39,330 nt of DNA from Terrimonas sp. (GTDB lineage: Bacteria > Bacteroidota > Bacteroidia > Chitinophagales > Chitinophagaceae): the NCBI RefSeq assembly GCF_003075435.1, contig NZ_QCZJ01000040.1:1-39330 (forward strand), in the 5' to 3' direction. Every line of letters starts with the position of its first letter. The first letter of the stretch is position 1. The notes beneath the pieces are model-generated. The model was not told the origin of the DNA and did not search any database. It was given only the letters and a program-made list of their open reading frames with translations. Shown piece after piece: positions 15,708 to 24,460 of this stretch. A program made the translations under genes and the position numbers.

Positions 15708-17003
15708 ATGAACAGGCATACTTTTTTTATCATCGTAAGAATGGTGGCGGCAATACTATTATATACAATCGCTGCAACATCATGCAAAAAATCAATCTTT
15801 AATACGCCCCCTGTTACAATACCACAAACAGAAGGAACAGTAACCCCTATAGGTATTGAACAGGGTGCTGCAACAACAGCAATAATTGGCGTTGAAGGCG
15901 GCACCTTGCAATCAGCAGACGGGAAATTAAAAATAACCGTGCCCGCAGGCGCGATAGAAGAAAGCAAAACATTCAGCATTCAACCCGTCAGCAATACCAA
16001 TATTGCGGGTTTTGGCCAGGCTTTCCGCCTGCTGCCACATGGCAATCATTTTTCCAAACCGATCAGCATTTCGTTTGTATATAACACCTCTGATCTTGAG
16101 GGAACCATACCTGAAGCAATCGGGATTGCTTACCAGGATGACAAGGGTGTATGGCAAGGCAGCGCAGGAGTTATGGATACAGCAGCCGGCACATTGTCGT
16201 TCAGCACTACACATTTCAGTGACTGGAGTCTTTTTAAATCGCTGGAATTATTTCCAGGCTCCGGCTCTGTAAACCTTAATGAATCGCTTGATATGCATGT
16301 TGTGAATTATTTATCAGACGATGATTTATTGCCACTGCCCGGTGATACACCTAAACCAATAGCTTCCGGGAAAAACATAACTGCTAAATATATACGTGAA
16401 TGGAAAGTTGGTGGCGGCGGTTTAATTAACCCTTCGGGCAGCACAGCAATATATACAGCTCCGTCAACCATGCCTGCAAAAAATCCTGTTGCCGTTTCTG
16501 TTGTGCTCAATGGCCCGGGAGCAACACAGTATATGCTTGTCTCTAATATTTATATCGGCCCGGAAGGCATCAGTTTCAGAATTGACAACGGGCCATGGCT
16601 GCAATGCCCGGTGCCCTTAGGTGCTGTTTTAGTGCAGGATATTGATAATATAGATGGCGCTGTTTCTTCGGGTAATAACGGGCAGGTTGATGCCGCTGTG
16701 AGCTTAAAGTGGACCGGCTATCCTTCTACCGGAACGAATATTGCATGGGGAGAAAAATTTCCGTGGTTTTTGTATGCGCCACCGGGCAACACGGCTTACC
16801 AGCACTATATGATAGCAGGAAATAAAGTAGTGCCCAGCCCGGGTGGTATTGTATTCAGTAAGTATTCAACCATAGCAGGGCGCTACGTGATGGGCAGCTT
16901 TTATATGGAAAAAGCCGGCAAGCGAACCATCACCGGCACAAGCATTACCTGGACGCCGGTAAAAATTGAAGGTTTTTTTAAAGTAAAAAGAAGTACACTA
17001 TAA
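15708..17003 (+). CDS. Lipoprotein with a ZU5-like beta domain
   Basis: The 431-residue product has a hydrophobic leader ending AATSC (C26), which would be lipidated, followed by KKS. Residues about 58-170 resemble a ZU5-like domain: GGTLQSADGKLKITVPAGAI, then a strand-rich stretch and a closing FSTTHFSDWSLF. The remainder is rich in Gly, Pro and Thr and strand-like, with no catalytic motif that I can name. Bacteroidota encode many such surface lipoproteins of unknown role. It has a dedicated terminator 59 bases downstream. A near-match to the -7 box (CAATTTTG, 15678-15685) lies 22 bases before the ATG. Confidence 0.7.
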   Translation: MNRHTFFIIVRMVAAILLYTIAATSCKKSIFNTPPVTIPQTEGTVTPIGIEQGAATTAIIGVEGGTLQSADGKLKITVPAGAIEESKTFSIQPVSNTNIAGFGQAFRLLPHGNHFSKPISISFVYNTSDLEGTIPEAIGIAYQDDKGVWQGSAGVMDTAAGTLSFSTTHFSDWSLFKSLELFPGSGSVNLNESLDMHVVNYLSDDDLLPLPGDTPKPIASGKNITAKYIREWKVGGGGLINPSGSTAIYTAPSTMPAKNPVAVSVVLNGPGATQYMLVSNIYIGPEGISFRIDNGPWLQCPVPLGAVLVQDIDNIDGAVSSGNNGQVDAAVSLKWTGYPSTGTNIAWGEKFPWFLYAPPGNTAYQHYMIAGNKVVPSPGGIVFSKYSTIAGRYVMGSFYMEKAGKRTITGTSITWTPVKIEGFFKVKRSTL

Positions 17004-17061
17004 AATTTTGCCGAGGCAATAAACTGATACGGGACAAGGGGAATTCGCCTATGTAAAAACT

Positions 17062-17095
17062 ACGCTTCACCAGAGTGGTGGGGCGTTTTTATTTT
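17062..17095 (+). terminator. Strong intrinsic terminator of the lipoprotein gene
   Basis: Arms acgcttcacca (17062-17072) and tggtggggcgt (17076-17086) pair over 11 bp, counting two G-U pairs, around a GAG loop, followed by TTTTTATTTT. Confidence 0.85.
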
Positions 17096-17343
17096 AGCCG
17101 CCTGTATTATATCAGGCAAAACACTTGAGATTTGTAACAATAAATAATACCATCTGGTCGCTGGTTCTGCTGTTTAGCTGGTAATATTTTATTAATCACC
17201 GGTATGAAGTTTGAAGTATCAGATTTACTAACTTTAAAAATAAAAACCTGGCACAAACATCACAAAATATAAAATTTATCCGGGCAAATGCAGATGTTAT
17301 TTACCGCGCATTTTGTAATGCAAAAGCACTTGAAAGCTGGCTG

Positions 17344-17790
17344 GTGCCGGATAATATGACGGGAAAAATTCATCAATTCGACTGGCGCGAAGGGGGAGGT
17401 TATCAAATGTCGCTTTTTTATCATGGTCACATCAACCATGAGGGAAAAACCACGAATATTGAAGATCGATTTATAACAAAGCTGCTCACGCTTAAACCTG
17501 CGGAAGAAATAGTAATGTCAGTACGTTTTGATTCTGACCATCCTCAATTTAAAGGAGACATGATCCTGAAAATATACTTTGTATCTAAAGCCGGGGGCAC
17601 TGAAGTCCGTTTTTATTTTGAGCATATTCCTGTTGGCATCAGACCTGAAGACAATGAAACAGGTACACAACAATCTTTAGAAAAATTAGCCTTATATGTA
17701 GAGCAGGGCAAGATAAGCATGTGTGACAATAATGATGAGATTAATGAACAGGACTCGGACGGATCCGCCAATGCTTTTCAATGGAAATAA
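17344..17790 (+). CDS. SRPBCC/AHSA1-family protein with an unresolved start
   Basis: The frame matches AHSA1-like START-fold proteins: DNMTGKIHQFDWREGGGYQM, then EDRFITKLLTL, and the closing GIRPEDNETGTQQSLEKLA. These small proteins bind hydrophobic ligands or partner proteins; function here is unknown. The first usual start codon is the GTG at 17344, but the same frame carries family-like sequence before it (IKFIRANADVIYRAF, then NAKALESWLV), i.e. the first strand and helix of the fold. Upstream the frame is open to a TGA at 17212-17214 with no ATG, GTG or TTG. A CTG (17248) or ATA (17269) could serve, or the original start has been lost. The gene has its own terminator. The coordinates given are the conservative ones. 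Confidence 0.65.
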   Translation: MPDNMTGKIHQFDWREGGGYQMSLFYHGHINHEGKTTNIEDRFITKLLTLKPAEEIVMSVRFDSDHPQFKGDMILKIYFVSKAGGTEVRFYFEHIPVGIRPEDNETGTQQSLEKLALYVEQGKISMCDNNDEINEQDSDGSANAFQWK

Positions 17791-17823
17791 AATAAAGATA
17801 TTCCCCTTAAAAACATATAGAAG

Positions 17824-17860
17824 CTATCACTTATAAAAAAAGTTAAAGAGATAGTTTTTT
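17824..17860 (+). terminator. Terminator of the SRPBCC gene
   Basis: Arms ctatcactt (17824-17832) and aagagatag (17846-17854) pair with one mismatch and are followed by six T residues. Confidence 0.6.
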
Positions 17861-17944
17861 CAGAATTGCTAATTTTTTTAGTTTTAAACTAAGAATAAAT
17901 TGTACTTTAGTGGATGGCTTTGATGAGCCGGAAAACGGAGTGCT

Positions 17945-18478
17945 ATGCAACAATTACAAATTATTCACAACAGGATATATGATATCCGCGGGCAAAAGGC
18001 AATGCTGGACCTTGACCTTGCTATGCTATATGAAATTGAAACCAAATACCTGAAACGTGCGGTTAGACAGAATGCTAAAAGGTTCCCGGCTGATTTCATG
18101 TTTGAGCTCACGAAGGAAGAATTTGAAAATTTGAGGTGCAGATTAAGCACCTCAAACCAGCGTGGGGGCAACAGGTATTTGCCATTTGCTTTTACCGAGC
18201 AGGGCATTGCCATGCTCAGCAGTGTGTTGCACTCTGATAAAGCCATTCATATGAATATTGCTATTATGAGAGCATTTGTGGAAGTACGCAGGCTTACTTT
18301 GGATTATACAAACCTGTCAGATCAGGTTAAAGCATTAAAAAATCTTGTGAATCTTCATAATGAACAACTGGCGCAGATACTTACTGCAATGGAAGGCTTC
18401 ACTGAACAGAAAGAAAGCGAAAAGAAATGGGAAGACAGGGAAATGATCGGGTTCCGGCTAAGAAAGGCAGGAGGATAG
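17945..18478 (+). CDS. ORF6N domain-containing protein
   Basis: A 177-residue protein whose first ~90 residues form the ORF6N domain known from phage antirepressor-like proteins: IYDIRGQKAMLDLDLAMLYE, then TKYLKRAVRQNAKRFPADFM and YLPFAFTEQGIAMLSSVL. The C-terminal part (about 110-177) is helical and charged, probably a coiled coil. The domain is thought to bind DNA; in bacterial chromosomes such genes are common, short and of unknown function. A -7-like TACTTTAG lies about 35 bases before the ATG. It is one of two phage-type regulatory genes in the window, the other being the truncated RhuM fragment. The 160 bases downstream show no further gene. Confidence 0.85.
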   Translation: MQQLQIIHNRIYDIRGQKAMLDLDLAMLYEIETKYLKRAVRQNAKRFPADFMFELTKEEFENLRCRLSTSNQRGGNRYLPFAFTEQGIAMLSSVLHSDKAIHMNIAIMRAFVEVRRLTLDYTNLSDQVKALKNLVNLHNEQLAQILTAMEGFTEQKESEKKWEDREMIGFRLRKAGG

Positions 18479-18638
18479 GGTTCAATTCAAAAAATTTGAA
18501 AATGAGGAGAGTACCTGAGATGCAGGCATTTCCCGCCTGTGGTTACGACCTGAGTACCACTGTTATGTAAAACTTGAAATGTGTGCGTTCGTTTCACTTC
18601 TCACGAAAGTATAAAGACTTGATTTATTTGGCTTACCA

Positions 18639-19862
18639 CTACTTTATTTCCACTGCTTCTTTTAAGCTGATGATATGATATAGTTTTATGGTAAGCGCAT
18701 GAAAAAGCATTTTAGCATGTGCATTCCGCTCTATATAATACACTGCTTTATCAAGTTCTTCAATAATCAATTGATGCTGGGATAAGGAAGCTGTTTTGTT
18801 CAGTCTTTCTGCAAAATCTTTTTCCGCACCAGGCAATTGATTACCCAGTTGCGGCATAACCTGCAGGCGTATGCTCAGCTCCAGCAAATGATTAAAATAT
18901 CTTAAAAATTGTTTTTGTTTTTCTCTTCCCTGCCTGCTGATCTCTTCAATCCATTTTACCTGTGCTACCGGGCCGGTTTTCACAATAGCGTTTAGCCATT
19001 CCCTCAGCATGCTTTGCCAGTCTTCGCCGGTATGTTGCACCAGTTGTAACGCTTCGCGGTAATTACCTTCGCTTACCAGCGATATCTGCCTTGCCTGTTC
19101 CGGCGATACTGATGCCCGCTCCTGTAATGCTTCCTGAATTTCTGACGACTGCAGGGCAGGTATTTTAACCAGTTGCGTGCGGGATAATATAGTAGGTAAA
19201 ATAAGGCTTTCGTTTTCTGCCACCAGTAAAAACAAGGTATTAGGCGGCGGCTCTTCTATAAGCTTAAGCAATTTATTCCCTTCGTTACCTAAATATTCAG
19301 GAAGCCACATCAACAGTATTTTAAAGTTGCTTTCAAAGCTCTTTAAGTTCAGTTTCCTGATAATATCTGTACATTCATAAGCCGTAATATTGCCCTGCTT
19401 ATTTTCAGCACCTATAAACTGCAGCCAATCATAGGCATTTCCATAAGGATAAAGCTTCACAAATTCTCTCCATTCTGATATATAGTCTGTGCTGACGGGC
19501 TTATCACCGGGTTTCCTTGGAATAACAGGATAGGAAAAATGTATATCAGGATGAACCATTCCTGCAACCTTGGAATACGCGGTTTGCTTTTGTATCCATG
19601 CATCAGCCTCTCTCCAGCTTGAATGCTGCTCTTTGGCATTTGCAGGCAAAGGCGCTTCGCCAAACAAGGAAGGAGCGTCATTTTCGGAATTATTTTCAGG
19701 GGAGAATAAGCTTACATAGTTGGCAAATGCAATAGCCAGCGGCAATGCACCTGAACCTTCTTTGCCTAATAATAATAATGCGTGACTAAGCCGGTTTTGA
19801 TCAACCAACTGTACCAGGTGGTCCTTTACCTCATCCTGTGCTATAATATCTTTAAATAACAT
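18639..19862 (-). CDS. holB: DNA polymerase III delta' subunit (clamp loader), without zinc module
   Basis: This 407-residue protein would be the delta' subunit of the clamp loader that opens the sliding clamp during replication. It begins MLFKDIIAQDEVKDHLVQLV and continues SHALLLLGKEGSGALPLAIA, where the P-loop is degenerate as usual for delta' (G-S-G-A in place of G-x-G-K-T). HPDIHFSYPVIP and the EPPPNTLFLLVAEN and ILPTILSRTQ segments are typical of Bacteroidota delta'. The Cys-rich zinc module expected just before HPDIHFSYP is missing: residues about 50-110 are acidic and polar, with no cysteine. The SRC motif reads SRT. The gene follows the ROK gene by 43 bases on the same strand; a TATTTTAG box lies only 8 bases before the ATG. 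Confidence 0.88.
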   Translation of the reverse strand: MLFKDIIAQDEVKDHLVQLVDQNRLSHALLLLGKEGSGALPLAIAFANYVSLFSPENNSENDAPSLFGEAPLPANAKEQHSSWREADAWIQKQTAYSKVAGMVHPDIHFSYPVIPRKPGDKPVSTDYISEWREFVKLYPYGNAYDWLQFIGAENKQGNITAYECTDIIRKLNLKSFESNFKILLMWLPEYLGNEGNKLLKLIEEPPPNTLFLLVAENESLILPTILSRTQLVKIPALQSSEIQEALQERASVSPEQARQISLVSEGNYREALQLVQHTGEDWQSMLREWLNAIVKTGPVAQVKWIEEISRQGREKQKQFLRYFNHLLELSIRLQVMPQLGNQLPGAEKDFAERLNKTASLSQHQLIIEELDKAVYYIERNAHAKMLFHALTIKLYHIISLKEAVEIK

Positions 19863-19905
19863 GAGGCGCTAAAATAAATCAATCCGGTGGATTGTAGAGC
19901 GGATA

Positions 19906-21153
19906 TCAGGAAATGCCTTTAAAACTAATGGTTCGCGATTTTACGTTATCTTTTTTAGCGGGCTTTTTTATAACTTCTCCATATTTTTCCATAACAAGCG
20001 CGGCGCTGCCTATAAGTTCCGCCTCATATCCCAATGCGGAGAGTGCTATCTCGGTATTAACCGACAAACGTGGAATGCAGTGTTCATTTAATGCCTGCTG
20101 AATAGGTGCCTGCCATATCTTTCCTGCCAGGGCTCCTCTCCCACTTAATACCACAATACCGGGATTAAGTAAATGTATCAATATGGCAATACCCCTGCCT
20201 ATATTATACCCTGCTTCTGATAATAACTCAATAGCAAAGCGGTCACCCTTACCGGCAGAATTAATAATAGCTTCTGCGTCCCTTTCAAGATGCTCTTCTT
20301 TACCGGAGATCAATTGCTTCAATGCCGTAACCCGGCCGGCCTGTATACCGGCTTTTGCTTTCTCAACAATTACAAAAAGAGAGGTTTCTGTTTCAAGGCA
20401 TCCGCTTTTACCGCAACTGCATAACTTGCCATTGTTAAATAGCGGGATGTGACTGAATTCACCTGCAAAGCCATTTTCACCTCTGAATAATTCACCGTCC
20501 ATTATCATGCCCAGCCCAACCCCCCAGCCAATATTTATTACCATCGCGTTTTTGCGGTTGCGCGCTGCACCAAATCTCAGTTCTGCCAATGCTACTATGC
20601 TGGAGTCATTTTCAATAAACGCGGGTACGCCTGTCTTTTTAAAAATATGTTCAGTAATACTTTCTCCGCTTGTTTGTAAAAAGGTGTAGTTAGCACCTTC
20701 CTGCACATTAACAAAACCGGGCATTCCGATACCTATGCCTGCAATTTTATTTTTGCTGATGCCTGATTGCGTAATCACTTCTTCAATGCGGTTTGTTAAA
20801 ACATGTAAAGCATCCGGGTTATCTGCCAGCCGCAATTCAAATTTTTCAACCTTGTTGATGTAATTATTGCGCATATCCATAATGGCTATGCGGGTAAAAA
20901 ACTGGTCCATTGCAATGGCTACAGTATAAAATATATCTGTTTTAAGGGTATACATCAGCGGGCGCCTGCCTCCACTGGATGGCGCATAGCCAGTTTCTAC
21001 TACAATGCCTTCACTTATCAGCTCATTCAGCATTTTGGTTGTAAGCGAAAGGCTTTTTTCTATTTTAATACTCAGTTCTGCACAGGAGAGCAGGTTTGAA
21101 AAATAGAGCTGCTTGATTATTTTTTTTTTGTAGGATAAACTTTTGCCGGCCAT
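19906..21153 (-). CDS. ROK-family transcriptional regulator (NagC/Mlc-like)
   Basis: A 415-residue protein with an N-terminal winged helix-turn-helix (about 10-70, KKIIKQLYFSNLLSCAELS and a wing GGRRPLMYTL) and a sugar-sensing ROK domain (about 75-395). The ROK zinc site is visible: H235 (GEFSHIPL) and the C245-S-C247-GKSG-C252 cluster. The END motif (181-183) of the sugar-binding pocket is kept. The first phosphate-binding loop (AMDQFFTRIAI) is degenerate, so a sensor is more likely than a kinase. It lies 117 bases after anmK on the same strand, which suggests control of amino-sugar or cell-wall recycling genes. A TAACTTTC box occurs in the gap, so it may have its own promoter. Confidence 0.88.
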   Translation of the reverse strand: MAGKSLSYKKKIIKQLYFSNLLSCAELSIKIEKSLSLTTKMLNELISEGIVVETGYAPSSGGRRPLMYTLKTDIFYTVAIAMDQFFTRIAIMDMRNNYINKVEKFELRLADNPDALHVLTNRIEEVITQSGISKNKIAGIGIGMPGFVNVQEGANYTFLQTSGESITEHIFKKTGVPAFIENDSSIVALAELRFGAARNRKNAMVINIGWGVGLGMIMDGELFRGENGFAGEFSHIPLFNNGKLCSCGKSGCLETETSLFVIVEKAKAGIQAGRVTALKQLISGKEEHLERDAEAIINSAGKGDRFAIELLSEAGYNIGRGIAILIHLLNPGIVVLSGRGALAGKIWQAPIQQALNEHCIPRLSVNTEIALSALGYEAELIGSAALVMEKYGEVIKKPAKKDNVKSRTISFKGIS

Positions 21154-21270
21154 TTATTAAGTTATGAATTAATAATATGTTTTGCCATTTACAGGAAAGT
21201 TACCACAAGTTTAATAATAAAAAACGAAGGGGTTAATCAAAATAAATAGGGCACAATCAGTTTTATCTTA

Positions 21271-22365
21271 TTACGCCTCGGCGCCCATCCATACAGCACC
21301 ATTAACAGAATTTCGTGCAGCACCTGTTACTGAAGCCATAACATTATTTTCTTCTCTCCACCTTAAAACACCAATTAATGCCATTACTAATGCTTCTTTA
21401 TATAAAACTACATTTTGCTCAGGCACTGTTACAGTAATATTCACCGCAGACAAACTGCTTTGTAATCTTTCCATCAGAAAAGCATTCAATGCACCGCCGC
21501 CGGTGGCAAGTAATTTTTTTTCGGCAGACCCGCCATCTGATATTTTCTCAACAGCATCTTTTATCTGTACCACAATATGTTCAACATATGTTGCCAGCAA
21601 ATCTTCTGTAGTATATCCTGAACTTTCCAGGAGAGGATAAACGATATCCGTGCCAAAACTGTTGGCTAAAGATTTAGGATAAGCCTGCGCGTAATAACCC
21701 AGCGCGTTTAATTTTTGCAGCAGGTCAGTTTTAACTGTGCCGGAGCTGGCTATATCGCCGTTACTGTCATAATCTTTCCCAACTTTTTCTGCGAGCATAT
21801 TCAAAACCCTGTTTGCCGGGCATATATCAAACGAGATATATTCACTATGCCGCATTGAAGAAATATTAGCAATGCCCCCGATATTCAAACAATAATTGTA
21901 TTCCGCAAACAATAGTTTATCACCAACCGGCACTATCGGCGCGCCCTGCCCACCAAAGGCAACATCAAGCGCACGCAGGTTGCTCACAACCGGAATTCCC
22001 GTTTCCGCGGCTATTGCGGCTCCATTTCCCAATTGTGCGGTCATTTTTTTTGAGGGGACATGAAAAGTAGTATGCCCATGCGAAGCAATTAACTGTACCT
22101 TATAATGCAATTGATATTTGCTAATAAATTCATTTACCAAAGCGCCGGTATAATGCCCATACGCTGCATCTAATAATAAGTAATCCAGCGCGTTAAGCTC
22201 AATCGAAGATTGCAATTTGTTTTTCCACTCCCGGGTATATGCATAACAATCAGCGTGTACTATATCAAAGCTCCATTTTCCTGCGTTTTCATGCAAATGG
22301 ACGAAGGCAATATCCAGTCCGTCTAATGAACTGCCGCTCATAAGGCCAATAGCTCTGTAAATCAT
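21271..22365 (-). CDS. anmK: Anhydro-N-acetylmuramic acid kinase
   Basis: A 364-residue kinase of the peptidoglycan recycling pathway: it opens 1,6-anhydro-MurNAc and phosphorylates it to MurNAc-6-phosphate. The N-terminal AIGLMSGSSLDGLDIAF is the family signature, and ASHGHTTFHVP, LNIGGIANIS, DICPANRVLN and ATGGGALNAFLM are further conserved blocks of the ASKHA fold. Length fits AnmK. No MurQ etherase or muropeptide permease gene is next to it; the neighbour on the same strand is a ROK regulator, and upp is divergent with 93 bases between starts. The ATG at 22365 precedes the conserved sequence by a few residues, as expected. Confidence 0.93.
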   Translation of the reverse strand: MIYRAIGLMSGSSLDGLDIAFVHLHENAGKWSFDIVHADCYAYTREWKNKLQSSIELNALDYLLLDAAYGHYTGALVNEFISKYQLHYKVQLIASHGHTTFHVPSKKMTAQLGNGAAIAAETGIPVVSNLRALDVAFGGQGAPIVPVGDKLLFAEYNYCLNIGGIANISSMRHSEYISFDICPANRVLNMLAEKVGKDYDSNGDIASSGTVKTDLLQKLNALGYYAQAYPKSLANSFGTDIVYPLLESSGYTTEDLLATYVEHIVVQIKDAVEKISDGGSAEKKLLATGGGALNAFLMERLQSSLSAVNITVTVPEQNVVLYKEALVMALIGVLRWREENNVMASVTGAARNSVNGAVWMGAEA

Positions 22366-22458
22366 TAAAGAAATTTTAGATTATAGATAACAGCGTTTAG
22401 ATTTGTTGGGTAAAACTATTGATTTACATTGAACTATTAGAAACCAAACTGCTGTTTC

Positions 22459-23109
22459 ATGGTCATCAATCTTAGCGCAGAGCATTCATTAATGAGCAAC
22501 TGGGTTGCCGAGCTCAGGCATACTGAAATCCAGCTTGACAGGATGCGCTTCAGGCGTAACCTGGAAAGAATAGGAGAAGTAATTGCATATGAAATGAGCA
22601 AGCATATGGAGTGGGAAGAAAAGGAAGTACCTACACCATTAGGTGTTTCGGTTTGTAAAATGCTGAAACATCAACCGGTGCTGGCTACCATACTTCGTGC
22701 AGGCGTTCCTTTGCACCAGGGTTTGCTGAATTATTTTGACAAAGCGGATAACGCGTTTATTTCGGCATACCGGAAACATCACCGCGATGGGTCGTTCGAA
22801 ATAAATATTGAATATGTTTCCTGCCCGGATCTTAATGAAAGAATAGTGATCATTTCAGATCCGATGCTGGCAACCGGAGCCTCGCTGGTAAAAACCATAC
22901 AGTTTTTAAAAGCGGAGGGAAACCCCAGGGAAATCCATATTGTATCGGCTATTGCCTGCACCATTGGTATTGAGCTGGTAAAAAGAGAAGAGCCGGGCGT
23001 CAATATATGGTGTGGCGCTATTGACGATGAGCTGACGGCAAAAGGTTATATAGTGCCAGGCCTGGGAGATGCAGGAGATCTTGCATTTGGGCCTAAGATG
23101 CAGTCTTAA
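22459..23109 (+). CDS. upp: Uracil phosphoribosyltransferase
   Basis: A 216-residue pyrimidine salvage enzyme that makes UMP from uracil and PRPP. The PRPP-binding motif is VIISDPMLATGAS (about 130-142), the uracil-binding C-terminal signature is GLGDAGDLAFG (about 201-211), and ILRAGVPLHQGLL (about 78-90) is also typical. The signature usually reads GDAGDR; here the last position is Leu. The start at 22459 fits the family's N-terminus. The porP-like gene begins 38 bases after the stop, but there is no clear functional link. Confidence 0.95.
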   Translation: MVINLSAEHSLMSNWVAELRHTEIQLDRMRFRRNLERIGEVIAYEMSKHMEWEEKEVPTPLGVSVCKMLKHQPVLATILRAGVPLHQGLLNYFDKADNAFISAYRKHHRDGSFEINIEYVSCPDLNERIVIISDPMLATGASLVKTIQFLKAEGNPREIHIVSAIACTIGIELVKREEPGVNIWCGAIDDELTAKGYIVPGLGDAGDLAFGPKMQS

Positions 23110-23147
23110 CAAAAAGAATTCGTAACTTGAAAAACAATAAAACCCGG

Positions 23148-24164
23148 ATGAAAAAGCTCGTTGTTTTGGTAGTAGCGCTGACTGCTTATGTGCATGGGTT
23201 TGCACAGGATCCGCATTTTTCTCAGTTCTTTGCTTCACCCTTAACTTTAAACCCTGCATATACGGGTAAGTTCGATGGCACTTTTCGTGCAGCCGGCAAT
23301 TATCGCAACCAATGGCCTACCATTAATAACGCATTTACCACAGCAACCGCTTCTGTTGATTTTGGTATATTACAAAAAAGGATTCCTGAGTTTGATACAT
23401 GGGGTGTAGGTATTATGGGACTGAATGACCAGAGTGGAAATAAGATACTGAACAACAATTTTATTTCTTTATCAACTGCCTATCATAAGGCATTAGATGA
23501 AAACGGATACCATACCATTACCGTTGGATTCCAGGGTACTTATGCCAATAAGCGGCTGGATGTTTCTAAGGCCACATTTGAAGATATGCTGCAGGCTGAT
23601 GGTTTTACCGGTACTACTCAGGAAGATTTTGCAAATAATACAAGCAATATCAATCTTAATTATTTTGATGTAAATGCCGGGTTGTTATATTCAGGAAGCA
23701 CAGATGGTTACAATAACTTTTATCTTGGTGTTTCTACATATCACATCAACCGTCCTAAAGAATCATTTACCGGGGGCAATTATATTCTTAATCCACGTCT
23801 TACCGTGCATGGCGGTGGTTATGTGCCTGTAGGAAGAATTACAACGCTGCATGCCAGCTTTATTCACCAGCGCCAGGCCGGGGCAACAGAAACGGTTGCC
23901 GGTGCAGCGCTTTCATTTAAGCTGAATGATGATGAGGATACAGAAACGGCGCTTTATACAGGTTTATGGTATCGTTTTAAAGATGCGTTTATTCCTTATG
24001 TGGGAATTGAGTTTGCAGGCTTAAGGCTGGGGTATAGTTATGATGTAAATAATTCTTCACTCAATACAGCATCCAACAGCAGGGGTGGCAATGAAATTTC
24101 CCTTATTTATATAAGAAAGGCCAGCGATCCGAACAGGAAGAAATTGGGATGTCCGAAGTTTTAG
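23148..24164 (+). CDS. PorP/SprF-family type IX secretion membrane protein
   Basis: From the ATG at 23148 the 338-residue product has a signal peptide (KKLVVLVVALTAYVHGFAQ) and then the diagnostic PorP/SprF start, DPHFSQFFASPLTLNPAYTG. The rest alternates like an outer-membrane barrel and ends with KLGCPKF. Family members act at the outer membrane in type IX secretion; many act as partners for single large adhesins with type B C-terminal domains. No such adhesin is next to it here. A TTG at 23127 opens a slightly longer frame, but the ATG gives the better signal peptide. It ends before a 296-base gap that closes with a strong terminator. Confidence 0.9.
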   Translation: MKKLVVLVVALTAYVHGFAQDPHFSQFFASPLTLNPAYTGKFDGTFRAAGNYRNQWPTINNAFTTATASVDFGILQKRIPEFDTWGVGIMGLNDQSGNKILNNNFISLSTAYHKALDENGYHTITVGFQGTYANKRLDVSKATFEDMLQADGFTGTTQEDFANNTSNINLNYFDVNAGLLYSGSTDGYNNFYLGVSTYHINRPKESFTGGNYILNPRLTVHGGGYVPVGRITTLHASFIHQRQAGATETVAGAALSFKLNDDEDTETALYTGLWYRFKDAFIPYVGIEFAGLRLGYSYDVNNSSLNTASNSRGGNEISLIYIRKASDPNRKKLGCPKF

Positions 24165-24265
24165 ATATATAGATACAAAAACGAAGACGTAGCTGTTTGA
24201 AAAGTTCAATACAGATTTCAGGGTTTACGAGCTTTGCTACTTCATCAGCATATGATTGACAATGA

Positions 24266-24355
24266 GATTATACTTTTGGTGCAGACGATGTGTTGCAGCC
24301 AGGACAAATGAACAATAAGCTTATTACCAGGTTTGGTTATGATGGCAAAAAATAA
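24266..24355 (+). other. Possible coding remnant (29 codons) in the gap after porP
   Basis: After a TGA the frame reads DYTFGADDVLQPG, then QMNNKLITRFGYDGKK and TAA. The composition looks like the end of a real protein, but there is no start codon before it and stops crowd the frame upstream. It may be the tail of a decayed gene or chance. Nothing else is seen in 24165-24403. Confidence 0.2.
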
Positions 24356-24403
24356 ATAAACGTTTTATTTTATCATGTTGTGAAGAACCCGGCGCAGAAG
24401 GAT

Positions 24404-24448
24404 AAAAAGATAAAGCACTTTCTTTTTTGGAAAGTGCTTTATCTTTTT
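24404..24448. terminator. Bidirectional 19-bp terminator hairpin
   Basis: A perfect 19-bp stem (24404-24422 and 24430-24448) with a 7-base loop. The arms begin with five A and end with five T, so a U run is formed on both strands. It separates the convergent porP and susD genes. Confidence 0.9.
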
Positions 24449-24460
24449 CTATATCATTGC

